Positions 25,687-33,153 of a stretch of 60,003 nucleotides of DNA are shown piece by piece. The stretch comes from Anaerolineaceae bacterium (GTDB lineage Bacteria; Chloroflexota; Anaerolineae; Anaerolineales; Anaerolineaceae): positions 29,946 to 89,948 of the forward strand of contig DQHW01000004.1 of assembly GCA_003524305.1 (NCBI GenBank), in the 5' to 3' direction. Each line of letters begins with the position of its first letter. Within the stretch, counting starts at the first letter, position 1. The position numbers were made by a program, and so were the translations under genes. A model generated the notes under the pieces. The model had not been told where the DNA came from. It ran no database searches and worked only from the letters and a program-made list of their open reading frames with translations.

Positions 25687-26925
25687 TTACAACGAGGGAT
25701 TTTCCTGATCTTTCTGAATTCTCGAGCGGATTACTTCTACCAGAGAAACAACGGCCTTTCCTGCAGGTGCTAATTTATTATCCACCATAAAAGGAACGCC
25801 CCTATTCATGGCGCTGGTGATAATACGCTCTTCAAAAGGGATTGCAACTAAAACAGGTTGTTTCAAACTTTCACCAACGCGTTCGGGTGAGATGGCGATA
25901 CGTTTATCATAGCGATTCATTACGAAGAGGATTTTTTCTCGAGCGATGCCAGATGCATCTGCGAGGGTTAAAAATTGGTTGGTTGTTTTGATCGAGGGAA
26001 TATCTTGTGTGGTGATCAGAACAATATAGTCCGAAATATCCAGACAAGCCTGCACAACTTCAGTGAGATAAGAAGTTGTGTCAATAATGATGTAGTTATA
26101 AATCTGTCTAAGATAAGTTAAAACCTTCGAAACGGGTTCGCCTTTATGGGCATCGTTCAATTCAGGTTCTTTAGGGGAGGGCATCATATGAAGACCGGTT
26201 AATTTGTTTTCAACCATGACATCTTCAATTATCTCAGGATCAAGGTCATTTGCACGATCGATTAAATCAAGGATTGAATTTTTTCCATGTTCATTTAGAA
26301 AGACTGCCACATTTCCGTAAAGTAAATTTGCATCCACAATGGCTACTTTATTGTCTTGAGTTTTTAGTCCAACACCAAGGTTTGTGGCTAGCGTTGTGCA
26401 GCCTGCTCCGCCCTTGGGACTGTAGACACAGACGATCTTCCCCATAATCATCTGAGGCATACGCATCATCATCTGCGGCGAAAGCGGTCCAGTCATGGCG
26501 TTTGGCTGAAAGATTGGAGTCTGTTTCAATTTCTCTTCATGAGCCAGATCACCAGCGCGCCTAATAGCGGCTGTTAACTCATCAATCATGGGTGGTTTGG
26601 TTAAAAAGTCGCGCGCGCCAGCCAGCATGGCCTTGCGCATGTAGTTGGCGTCATTTTGAACAGATAACACCACAATTTGAATATAAGGAACTTTTTTGCG
26701 AATTGCTTCTGTAGCAGTGATGCCATCCATATCAGGCATATTGATATCCATTACAATCACATCAGGTTTCAACTTTTGTGCGGATTCAATGGCTTCGATG
26801 CCAGTTCTGCCTGTTCCCACTACTTCAATGGATGAATCAAATTGAAGCATTCGCAAGATCATTTCTCGCGATTCATCAATATCATCAACCACCACAACGT
26901 TAATTTTTTCTTGCGATCCCATCAC
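25687..26925 (-). CDS. cpaE: CpaE/TadZ-like protein: receiver domain plus MinD-like ATPase
   Basis: This is a localisation factor for tad pilus assembly. Residues 1-125 form a response-regulator receiver domain with the full acidic pocket (D14, D15) and phospho-acceptor D60 in VMDINMPDMDG. Residues from about 170 form a MinD/ParA ATPase with a deviant Walker A (YSPKGGAGCTTLATNLG), switch IIDTTSYLTEVVQ and later TTQDIPSIKTTNQFL. In many CpaE proteins the receiver part has lost the Asp; here it is kept, so phosphorylation control is possible. No histidine kinase gene lies in the window. Confidence 0.92.
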   Translation of the reverse strand: MMGSQEKINVVVVDDIDESREMILRMLQFDSSIEVVGTGRTGIEAIESAQKLKPDVIVMDINMPDMDGITATEAIRKKVPYIQIVVLSVQNDANYMRKAMLAGARDFLTKPPMIDELTAAIRRAGDLAHEEKLKQTPIFQPNAMTGPLSPQMMMRMPQMIMGKIVCVYSPKGGAGCTTLATNLGVGLKTQDNKVAIVDANLLYGNVAVFLNEHGKNSILDLIDRANDLDPEIIEDVMVENKLTGLHMMPSPKEPELNDAHKGEPVSKVLTYLRQIYNYIIIDTTSYLTEVVQACLDISDYIVLITTQDIPSIKTTNQFLTLADASGIAREKILFVMNRYDKRIAISPERVGESLKQPVLVAIPFEERIITSAMNRGVPFMVDNKLAPAGKAVVSLVEVIRSRIQKDQENPSL

Positions 26926-26957
26926 AACTCCGGTTGTTCAATGAACAGCGACCTGTA

Positions 26958-28112
26958 TTAAGGTTGAACCAGGATATAGTCATTAAAACCGGGGTAGACT
27001 AGGTTGTCAACTCTGGGCTCGACGTTATAAGGAAGCTTCATTGGTGAAATAATATTTTTCTGATCCATCACGTATTGCAAGGTCACAGGGTCGGTTACGA
27101 TCACACCTGCATCACCAGCGCTGCGTAAAGCAAGAGAAAGTTTTGTGCCAGACAGGAGCAAATAATTGAGAATCAAGGTATCTTGTGGTGTTAAGATCAA
27201 AGTAACTGATCCTTCATAATCAGCATATGAAGTACCAACCATGGGGGTGGGTTCTGCAGCACCAGGAGTGGCAGTGGCAGCAGCCACTGGTTGAGATGCC
27301 ACATCGCCTGAAAACATTCCCACCTTTAAAATTGCTGCATCTTGTATGATGGTTTGGCAAACCAGACGCGGGCGCTGCGCTTCAGAGGCAGAAACGTAAA
27401 TGAATGCATTTGTACTTTCATCGAGTTCGTATCGGCCAAAATAATTTAAAGAACCGGCTGTGATCGGGTCAACTGAAAGTGCATTGGTTTTGCCTTTGCT
27501 GGTAACGATGGCTTTGAGTACTTCTTCACTGATGCTATTGATATCAAGAGGTGAATAGGTTGTATTGGTGTTATTTGGTAAACGAGTTTGGTAATCTGTA
27601 TCCAGGTCAGTTAACAACATGCAGCCGACCACCATTACATGATCACCTTTTTGAGGTGCAAAAGATACGCTGGTTTCAGGGCTTACGGGGATTGAAATGG
27701 CAGTCATGCCATCGGGAATATCAAAGGATGCCAGTGAACCACCTTCTTCTGCCATCACCATGCTTAAGGTCAATGGAACAGTGGGTTCAATATCATACTT
27801 GGCTTTTTGGCCGACGACTTCATCAATGCTTCCGTAAAAAACGCCTTCTGCCATTTGAGAACGGGGATATTTTATTGTAGTAACCATATCGCTTGTAATT
27901 AACGTTCCGCGTTGAATGGATTGTGACGCGATAACGATATCGACTAAATCAATGTTTGGGGTTGCAGTAGGTTCTGGTTGGTTGGAGGTCGGTGTTCCAC
28001 CTAATAATCCGCCAGTGCCCGACAGCGCTAAATAAGCAAGGACTGCACCAACTGCAATAATCAAGATTATGATAATCAAAATGTTACTTTTACGTTTTTT
28101 ACCTGCAGCCAT
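26958..28112 (-). CDS. cpaB: Flp pilus assembly protein CpaB (RcpC-like, SAF domain)
   Basis: The 384-residue protein has an N-terminal anchor (NILIIIILIIAVGAVLAYLAL), a Thr/Pro-rich stretch, and a SAF domain (IVIASQSIQRGTLITSDMVTTIKYP) followed by the RcpC/CpaB domain (MTAISIPVSPETSVSFAPQKGDHVMVVG). CpaB proteins sit outside the membrane. In diderm bacteria they work with the secretin CpaC, but no cpaC is next to it here. Its C-terminal half is longer than usual, with a Pro/Ala/Thr linker (VAAATATPGAAEPTP). First assembly gene after the pilin genes. Confidence 0.88.
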   Translation of the reverse strand: MAAGKKRKSNILIIIILIIAVGAVLAYLALSGTGGLLGGTPTSNQPEPTATPNIDLVDIVIASQSIQRGTLITSDMVTTIKYPRSQMAEGVFYGSIDEVVGQKAKYDIEPTVPLTLSMVMAEEGGSLASFDIPDGMTAISIPVSPETSVSFAPQKGDHVMVVGCMLLTDLDTDYQTRLPNNTNTTYSPLDINSISEEVLKAIVTSKGKTNALSVDPITAGSLNYFGRYELDESTNAFIYVSASEAQRPRLVCQTIIQDAAILKVGMFSGDVASQPVAAATATPGAAEPTPMVGTSYADYEGSVTLILTPQDTLILNYLLLSGTKLSLALRSAGDAGVIVTDPVTLQYVMDQKNIISPMKLPYNVEPRVDNLVYPGFNDYILVQP

Positions 28113-28227
28113 TGAAACCTCCTACATATCCTACATCCCTAATTAATATCAGATTAATTATACGGCTAATAAATCTGTATTTACTCAATTTTTACTCAAT
28201 TTTTGGGTAAATTACTGCTTACAAATA

Positions 28228-28255
28228 AGAAAGGCTCTGATAACAGAGCCTTTCT
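28228..28255 (-). terminator. Hairpin after the promoter-proximal pilin genes
   Basis: A perfect 12-bp stem (AGAAAGGCTCTG/CAGAGCCTTTCT) with a 4-base loop is followed by TTATTTG. Lying between the pilin genes and cpaB, it probably stops most transcripts so that pilin is made in excess. Confidence 0.75.
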
Positions 28256-28279
28256 GAATACCGTCCTGCAACGTATAAA

Positions 28280-28435
28280 CTAGATTGCTGAAAGAGAATT
28301 ATTGATTTTGCTGAAGACTCCGCCGATCTGGGGTCCGAGTAATCGAAGGACAACAATAACAACCACAGCAATCAAAACAAGAATCAATGCGTATTCAATT
28401 AAACCTTGGCCTTTTTCTTTCGGGGCGAATAACAT
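28280..28435 (-). CDS. flp: Flp-type pilin, copy closer to cpaB (51 residues)
   Basis: Major subunit of the tad pilus. The protein is 51 residues long. The prepilin site is K-G9 followed by QGLIEY, i.e. G-x4-E-Y with Glu at +5, and the next 20 residues form the hydrophobic helix (ALILVLIAVVVIVVLRLLG). Processing would remove the first nine residues and needs a TadV-type peptidase, not found in the window. AAGGAG lies upstream. Residues 1-49 match the neighbouring copy except for V40 in place of Ile; the tail is LSAI. A TTGAAA-16-TATAAT promoter sits just upstream. Confidence 0.93.
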   Translation of the reverse strand: MLFAPKEKGQGLIEYALILVLIAVVVIVVLRLLGPQIGGVFSKINNSLSAI

Positions 28436-28474
28436 GTTATATCTCCTTTCATAATATTAATTGACTATAGTTTG

Positions 28475-28502
28475 ATTATAGTATCCGCCAAGCAGTTTTC
28501 AA
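28475..28502 (-). promoter_or_regulatory. Internal promoter before the second flp gene
   Basis: On the minus strand TTGAAA (28497-28502), 16 bp, then TATAAT (28475-28480), lying in the 107-bp gap between the two pilin genes. The second pilin can thus be made on its own. Confidence 0.5.
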
Positions 28503-28542
28503 CCCTTTGAACATTACAGCTACTTAACAATTGGTGGTTGGA

Positions 28543-28704
28543 TTAATTGGGCGCGGACGACAATGAATTATTGATCTTGCTGAAAATACCACCAATTTGA
28601 GGGCCGAGTAATCGAAGGACAACAATAACAACCACAGCAATCAAAACGAGAATCAATGCATATTCAATTAAACCTTGTCCTTTTTCTTTCGGGGCAAATA
28701 ACAT
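28543..28704 (-). CDS. flp: Flp-type pilin, first copy (53 residues)
   Basis: The 53-residue pilin has the same leader (MLFAPKEKG), cleavage site and helix as the downstream copy, with I40 in place of V40 and a different tail (LSSAPN). Start ATG 28704 follows AAGGAGTGAACCC; a longer frame reaching 28776 lies in AT-rich promoter sequence, with TATAAT at 28742-28747 on this strand. The two genes also share a 40-plus-base identical block, so the duplication is recent or kept alike by gene conversion. Confidence 0.93.
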   Translation of the reverse strand: MLFAPKEKGQGLIEYALILVLIAVVVIVVLRLLGPQIGGIFSKINNSLSSAPN

Positions 28705-28875
28705 GGGTTCACTCCTTTCTTTTAAGCTAATAATAATTAAGATTATATACATCGAAAAAAGAAAAAATCCTATCAATCACTTAACAAAAAAATCTACGTC
28801 ATGTTTTACTCATCCTTTCTAACAAAAGATTAATAAGAAATTCGAATCGATATTTGTTTAAAACCGTAAAATAAA

Positions 28876-28904
28876 TTGTAAGCAGTAAGAAAAAATACTA
28901 TAAT
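28876..28904 (+). promoter_or_regulatory. Promoter of the helical protein-SPFH unit
   Basis: TTGTAA (28876-28881), 17 bp, TATAAT (28899-28904), about 40 bp before the ATG at 28945. It is back to back with the pilin promoter region. Confidence 0.7.
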
Positions 28905-28944
28905 CGTTAAGAATAGCTAATTATGTGCAAAACGGAGGATACAA

Positions 28945-29463
28945 ATGAGCGATTTGTTTGATCGGGTAACATCTCAACAGGATGTCATCAAAAAATTATT
29001 TGCCAAGATTCCTGGATTCAAAGGTTACATCGAACGCGTGGATCGCAGAAATGCTGACAAATTACTGCGAGAAACCGTGTCTGATAAATTCCAGACACAG
29101 TGGACAAGAATTTCGAGCATCCAGAGAGATTTGGTCAGCGCTGGTCAGCTTGAAGTACTCGATGAAATCGAAATCGCTTCAACCAGACTTCGTCAATTTA
29201 TCGACAGAGTAAGAAATGCGGCTTATGGATATTCCAGCTTTTTTGAAGCCACTAAAATTAATGAAGCCGAGTTGGAGAAAATGTACCAGTATGATCTGAC
29301 TTTGGTAACCATGGGCGACGATATCACCAGTGCTATTGACAATCTTGAAGCCTCAATCGGAACAGACGGATTGCCCGCAGCGATTCGCAATCTCAACCAA
29401 AAAGCACAGGATTGTATCGATGCCTTCAATCAACGTTCTGAACTGCTAAAACTCGGACAATAA
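28945..29463 (+). CDS. Helical protein of unknown function, partner of the SPFH protein
   Basis: I do not recognise this 172-residue protein. It is rich in charged and helix-favouring residues throughout, with no membrane segment or signal peptide and one cysteine near the C-terminus. Heptad-like spacing in QRDLVSAGQLEVLDEIEIAS and EAELEKMYQYDLTLVTMG suggests a helical bundle or coiled coil. ACGGAGG precedes the ATG, and a strong promoter lies 40 bp upstream. The SPFH gene follows after 33 bp on the same strand, so the two proteins likely work together, perhaps with the helical protein riding on an SPFH ring. It is not recognisably PspA. Confidence 0.7.
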   Translation: MSDLFDRVTSQQDVIKKLFAKIPGFKGYIERVDRRNADKLLRETVSDKFQTQWTRISSIQRDLVSAGQLEVLDEIEIASTRLRQFIDRVRNAAYGYSSFFEATKINEAELEKMYQYDLTLVTMGDDITSAIDNLEASIGTDGLPAAIRNLNQKAQDCIDAFNQRSELLKLGQ

Positions 29464-29496
29464 TTTTATATATTCTTTTTTTTAGGGAGAGACCCA

Positions 29497-30546
29497 ATGG
29501 CAAGAATTTTTGATGTAGTTGAATATCCAAATGAGATGAATGATGAATTGGTTCATCGTTTTCCTGAAACCGGCGTATGCGATCTGCGCATTGGCTCACA
29601 GGTTATTGTCCGCGAATCACAACGCGTGGTCTTCATGCGCGACGGTCAGGCGCTTGATTCCTTTGGACCCGGCCGCCACACCATCGTTACCGCAAATATC
29701 CCGTTATTAACAGATTTTATCGGCAAGGCATTCAACGATCGCACGCCCTTCACTGCGGAAGTTTATTTTGTGTCGACCAAGGAATTCCCCGATCGTAAAT
29801 GGGGCACCGCACAACCTATTATGGTCAAGAATGCCGGTGTTGGCCTGGGCGTTGCCCTGCTGACCGGTTATGGCACTTACAGCTTCCAAATTTCTGACCC
29901 GCAGCAATTTGTCACCCAAATCATGGGTGCCAAGAGTTCTTACCAGCTTTCTGAAATTGAAGGCCGTTTCAGAATCATGCTTCTCTCAAAACTGCAGGAT
30001 ATTCTTTCAACCACAGGCGAGAAGAAGAATGTCTTCGAATTGATTTCCCTGACTGAAGAGTTGGGCGCTGGCATCCGTGCCAAAGCACAAGATGACTTTG
30101 CCGCTTTGGGCTGTCTGTTGAAATCCTTCTACATCGGCAGCTTGAAACCATCAGAGAAATCTGCAGAAGAACTGCGCGCCATGGGTATGTTGGATATGGC
30201 TACTTATGCACAATTGCAAGCCTCCGATGCTATGCGGGAAGCTGCCAATAATCCTGGCGGCGGCGCTGGTTTGACTGCCGGCATTGGTGCAGGTCTTGGA
30301 ATTGGCAATGTGCTTTCTCAATCACTTGCCGGCATAGGACAGAATCAACCGCAGGTTGGATTCGCTAGCGCAGCTGCTGCGGCTGCCATTCCATCAGTAA
30401 TGACGACTGCTGAAGCCGCCAATGTTTTGAAAGTGGCTGAAGCAGATGTAATTGCAGCCATTACCTCTGGTGGATTGAAAGCCAAGAAAATTGGAGAATC
30501 TTATCGAATCAGCAAAGAAGCCCTTGAGAATTTCCTGAAAGAATAG
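29497..30546 (+). CDS. SPFH-domain protein with C-terminal excisionase-like helix-turn-helix
   Basis: Residues 1-240 are an SPFH (stomatin/prohibitin/flotillin) domain of the YdjI or virion-core-like group: LRIGSQVIVRESQRVVFMRDGQAL, FGPGRHTIVTANIPLL and GTAQPIMVKNAGVGLGVALL. Such proteins oligomerise on membranes, and in Bacillus the YdjI relative belongs to a membrane-stress complex. A Gly/Ala-rich linker (about 245-300) leads to residues 302-349, MTTAEAANVLKVAEADVIAA and then KKIGESYRISKEALENFL, the pattern of excisionase/MerR-type HTH_17 domains. There is no obvious membrane helix. GGGAGAG precedes the ATG, and a strong terminator follows. SPFH plus HTH is an unusual pairing; DNA binding is not proven. 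Confidence 0.8.
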   Translation: MARIFDVVEYPNEMNDELVHRFPETGVCDLRIGSQVIVRESQRVVFMRDGQALDSFGPGRHTIVTANIPLLTDFIGKAFNDRTPFTAEVYFVSTKEFPDRKWGTAQPIMVKNAGVGLGVALLTGYGTYSFQISDPQQFVTQIMGAKSSYQLSEIEGRFRIMLLSKLQDILSTTGEKKNVFELISLTEELGAGIRAKAQDDFAALGCLLKSFYIGSLKPSEKSAEELRAMGMLDMATYAQLQASDAMREAANNPGGGAGLTAGIGAGLGIGNVLSQSLAGIGQNQPQVGFASAAAAAAIPSVMTTAEAANVLKVAEADVIAAITSGGLKAKKIGESYRISKEALENFLKE

Positions 30547-30560
30547 CAGAAATTCGGCGT

Positions 30561-30603
30561 AAAAATGGCAGCCCGGTTTTATTTCCGGGCTGTTTCCATT
30601 TTT
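30561..30603 (+). terminator. Terminator after the SPFH gene
   Basis: The outer arms AAAAATGG/CCATTTTT and inner arms CAGCCCGG/CCGGGCTG form a long hairpin ending in five T, 14 bp after the stop. Confidence 0.85.
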
Positions 30604-30612
30604 GAGCGAGTG

Positions 30613-30618
30613 TATAAT
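30613..30618 (+). promoter_or_regulatory. -10 element of sucCD
   Basis: A perfect TATAAT stands 36 bp before the sucC ATG, directly after the preceding terminator. The -35 is weak. Confidence 0.45.
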
Positions 30619-30654
30619 TCTATAGCAAGTGAATATTGTAACCAAGGTGGCTTG

Positions 30655-31797
30655 ATGAAACTTCAAGAATACCAATCGAAGATTTTGTTCACTATGTATG
30701 GAATTCCCGTTCCCAACGGGAGAATCGCTGAATCAATCAATGAAGTAAAACAGATCAGTGAAGAATTGGGGGGCAGGGTTGTCATCAAAGCCCAGGTGCT
30801 TTCTGGCGGCAGAGGCAAGGCAGGTGGGGTAAGAATTGCCAAAACCATTGACGAAGCTGAAGAATATGCAGGTCAGATATTAGGCAAAGAGATAAACGGT
30901 TTGCCAGTCCGCAAGGTGCTGGTAGACGAAATGGTCTCAATTAATAAAGAAATTTATCTGAGTATCGCCAATGACCGCATTTCTCAAAAACCGGTTCTAA
31001 TGGCTTCGAGTTTCGGTGGTATGGATATCGAAGAAGTATCACACAGCAATCCCGAAAAAATTGTCAAAAGAGTGATTGACCCTTTGCTGGGTTTGCGCGA
31101 TTACCAACTTCGCGACGTGGCGATAAATATCGACCTTGACCGAGCCTATTGGCAGGATTTCAGCACCATCATAAATCAACTTTGGAAAGTTTATGTAGAT
31201 TGTGATGCATCTCTGGTTGAAATTAATCCTTTGGTCATTACATCTGAAAAACGTTTGTTGGCCCTGGATGCCAAGATTGTTTTGGATGATAATGCGCTCT
31301 TCAGGCATCCGAATCTATCTGATTTTAGAGATATAAATGCCGAACCTCCCACAGAAATTCAAGGACGCAAGATTGGTGTGTCTTTTATCAAGATGGATGG
31401 CAATATTGGTTGCCTGGTAAACGGAGCTGGTTTGGCCATGGCTACCATGGATATCATCAAGGAATTGGGCGGAGAAGCTGCCAACTTTTTGGATATTGGC
31501 GGTGGTGCTAATTCTAAAAAAGTGGAAGACTCACTACGCCTTATCCTATCAGATGAAAAAGTAAAGGCTATTTTGATTAACGTGTTTGGCGGAATTACAC
31601 GCTGTGATGAGGTTGCAAAAGGAATTTTGAGCGCTTTTAATGAAATCAAAACCAAAATACCAATCGTGGTAAGGTTGGTGGGTACAAACGATGAAGAAGG
31701 ACTGCGCCTGTTACAAGGCTCGGATCTTATCCCGGCTAAAAGTTTGCGCGAAGCCGCTGAAATAGCTGTCCGCTTAGCTGGGGAGGTGATCTCATGA
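30655..31797 (+). CDS. sucC: Succinate-CoA ligase (ADP-forming), beta subunit
   Basis: This subunit carries the ATP-grasp domain and the CoA-ligase beta domain of succinyl-CoA synthetase, which interconverts succinyl-CoA and succinate with ATP formation in the citric acid cycle. Motifs: KLQEYQSKILFTMYGIPVPNG, RGKAGGVRIAKT (nucleotide grip), LVEINPLVIT, and NGAGLAMATMDIIKELGG with NFLDIGGGA and NVFGGITRCDEVAKGI. Start ATG 30655 follows AAGGTGG; the longer frame from 30565 runs through the terminator. Length is 380. It overlaps sucD by 4 bp. The related malate-CoA ligase is the main alternative. Confidence 0.92.
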   Translation: MKLQEYQSKILFTMYGIPVPNGRIAESINEVKQISEELGGRVVIKAQVLSGGRGKAGGVRIAKTIDEAEEYAGQILGKEINGLPVRKVLVDEMVSINKEIYLSIANDRISQKPVLMASSFGGMDIEEVSHSNPEKIVKRVIDPLLGLRDYQLRDVAINIDLDRAYWQDFSTIINQLWKVYVDCDASLVEINPLVITSEKRLLALDAKIVLDDNALFRHPNLSDFRDINAEPPTEIQGRKIGVSFIKMDGNIGCLVNGAGLAMATMDIIKELGGEAANFLDIGGGANSKKVEDSLRLILSDEKVKAILINVFGGITRCDEVAKGILSAFNEIKTKIPIVVRLVGTNDEEGLRLLQGSDLIPAKSLREAAEIAVRLAGEVIS

Positions 31798-32660
31798 GCA
31801 TTTTGGTAAACAAAGAGACTCGTCTATTGGTTCAGGGCATTACCGGAAACGAAGGTCTGTTTCACACCGAACAGATGTTGAACTACAAAACTAATATTGT
31901 GGCTGGCGTCACTCCCGGCAAAGGTGGAGATTGGGTGTTAAACGGCAAGGTTCCAGTGTTTGATTCAGTACAGACCGCTGTTGAAGTAACCGGTGCCAAC
32001 GCCAGTGTCATTTTTGTACCAGCCCGCTTTGTGGGTGATGCCATTTTTGAAGCCGTGGATGCTGAAATTCCGCTTGTAGTATGTATTACCGAAGGTGCAC
32101 CCATTCAAGATATGATGCGAGTCAAGCAGTACCTATCTTCACGGCGCACACGTTTGGTTGGCCCAAATTGCCCCGGATTGCTGACTCCTGGCGAATCCAA
32201 GGTTGGGATTATTCCAGGTAATATTGCCTTCCCCGGAAATATTGGCGTGATTTCACGATCTGGAACATTGACCTATGAAGTACTTTATGCGTTGCAACAG
32301 AATGGCATGGGTGTCTCTACCTGTGTAGGTATTGGCGGCGATCCGGTTAAGGGTATGAATTTCGTAGATTGCCTTGAGTTATTTGAAGCGGATGCCAGAA
32401 CAGATGCTGTGGTGATGATAGGGGAAATTGGCGGCAACGATGAAGAATCTGCGGCTCATTACATTACTTCTGAAATGACAAAGCCGGTTGTGGCGTTCAT
32501 TGCTGGTATTTCTGCACCGCCAGGCAAACGAATGGGGCACGCCGGAGCACTGATTGAAGGCAACTCTGGAACAGCTCAAAGTAAAATCGATGCGCTTCAG
32601 TCAATAGGCGTAAAAATAGCCCGTTATCCTGAAGAGATTCCGGGCTTGATCACTTTATAA
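31794..32660 (+). CDS. sucD: Succinate-CoA ligase, alpha subunit
   Basis: The CoA-binding subunit, 288 residues, carries the phospho-histidine. Motifs: VQGITGNEGLFHTEQML, KVPVFDSVQTA, GPNCPGLLTPGESKVGIIPG, SRSGTLTYEV, GIGGDPVKGMNFVDCL, and GHAGALIEGNSGTAQSKIDAL with the active His. All are intact. The ATG overlaps the sucC stop (ATGA), so the subunits are translationally coupled and made in equal amounts. Confidence 0.94.
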   Translation: MSILVNKETRLLVQGITGNEGLFHTEQMLNYKTNIVAGVTPGKGGDWVLNGKVPVFDSVQTAVEVTGANASVIFVPARFVGDAIFEAVDAEIPLVVCITEGAPIQDMMRVKQYLSSRRTRLVGPNCPGLLTPGESKVGIIPGNIAFPGNIGVISRSGTLTYEVLYALQQNGMGVSTCVGIGGDPVKGMNFVDCLELFEADARTDAVVMIGEIGGNDEESAAHYITSEMTKPVVAFIAGISAPPGKRMGHAGALIEGNSGTAQSKIDALQSIGVKIARYPEEIPGLITL

Positions 32661-32701
32661 TACCGTCTTGAGGTGTGGAATTCGCACCAGGAGACCAAAA
32701 T

Positions 32702-32938
32702 TTATTTTTTGTGGCTGTCGATGTAGCTCACTGCGTCTGCAACGGTCTTGATATTGCGAGCATCTTCGTCATTGATGTTGATGTCGAATTTCTCGCAGAA
32801 ACCGTCGATCAAAAAGAATTGGTCCATTGAGTCAGCTTTTAAATCTTCGACGAAACGGGTCTCTGCTTTAACTTCTTTAGCATCAACTTTTAATACATCA
32901 ACGATGACTTCAGTAACTTTATTCAGTGTTTCACTCAT
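32702..32938 (-). CDS. acpP: Acyl carrier protein
   Basis: Small acidic carrier of 78 residues for fatty acid synthesis. The phosphopantetheine site is S37 in DLKADSMDQ. The residues after it (FFLIDGFCEKFDI) differ from the usual VELVMALEEEFDI of primary ACPs, with two Phe in helix II, while the C-terminal half NDEDARNIKTVADAVSYI is typical. It is alone, with no fab genes beside it. A TTGACA-16-TACAAT promoter lies upstream. A specialised ACP is possible. Confidence 0.92.
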   Translation of the reverse strand: MSETLNKVTEVIVDVLKVDAKEVKAETRFVEDLKADSMDQFFLIDGFCEKFDININDEDARNIKTVADAVSYIDSHKK

Positions 32939-32981
32939 CTTAAAAGCCTCCTGGCGGTAGTTGTGTTATTGGATAGCCTAA

Positions 32982-33009
32982 ATTGTAACAATCCTGATGT
33001 TTCTGTCAA
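32982..33009 (-). promoter_or_regulatory. Promoter of acpP
   Basis: On the minus strand TTGACA (33004-33009), 16 bp, then TACAAT (32982-32987), about 44 bp before the acpP start. Confidence 0.65.
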
Positions 33010-33123
33010 GGACTGTTTTATCACAAAATCGCATCCTTATCTACAAAACACTATTTTTGCTATTTAGATATGATTATCAATAACCTCTTTATTGATGCTT
33101 TTAAAAAGATTTTATTATAGTTT

Positions 33124-33132
33124 TGGTATACT
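33124..33132 (+). promoter_or_regulatory. Extended -10 of the isoprenoid genes
   Basis: TGGTATACT is a TGn extended -10, 22 bp before the ATG at 33154. GTGAGGAG serves as the ribosome binding site. No good -35 is visible. Confidence 0.45.
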
Positions 33133-33153
33133 CTAAGCAAGAAGTGAGGAGCA

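Noticed and set aside
32661..32701. Hairpin GGTGTG/CGCACC as a terminator of sucCD
   Set aside because: The stem is six pairs with one G-U pair and no T-run follows directly; too weak to list.
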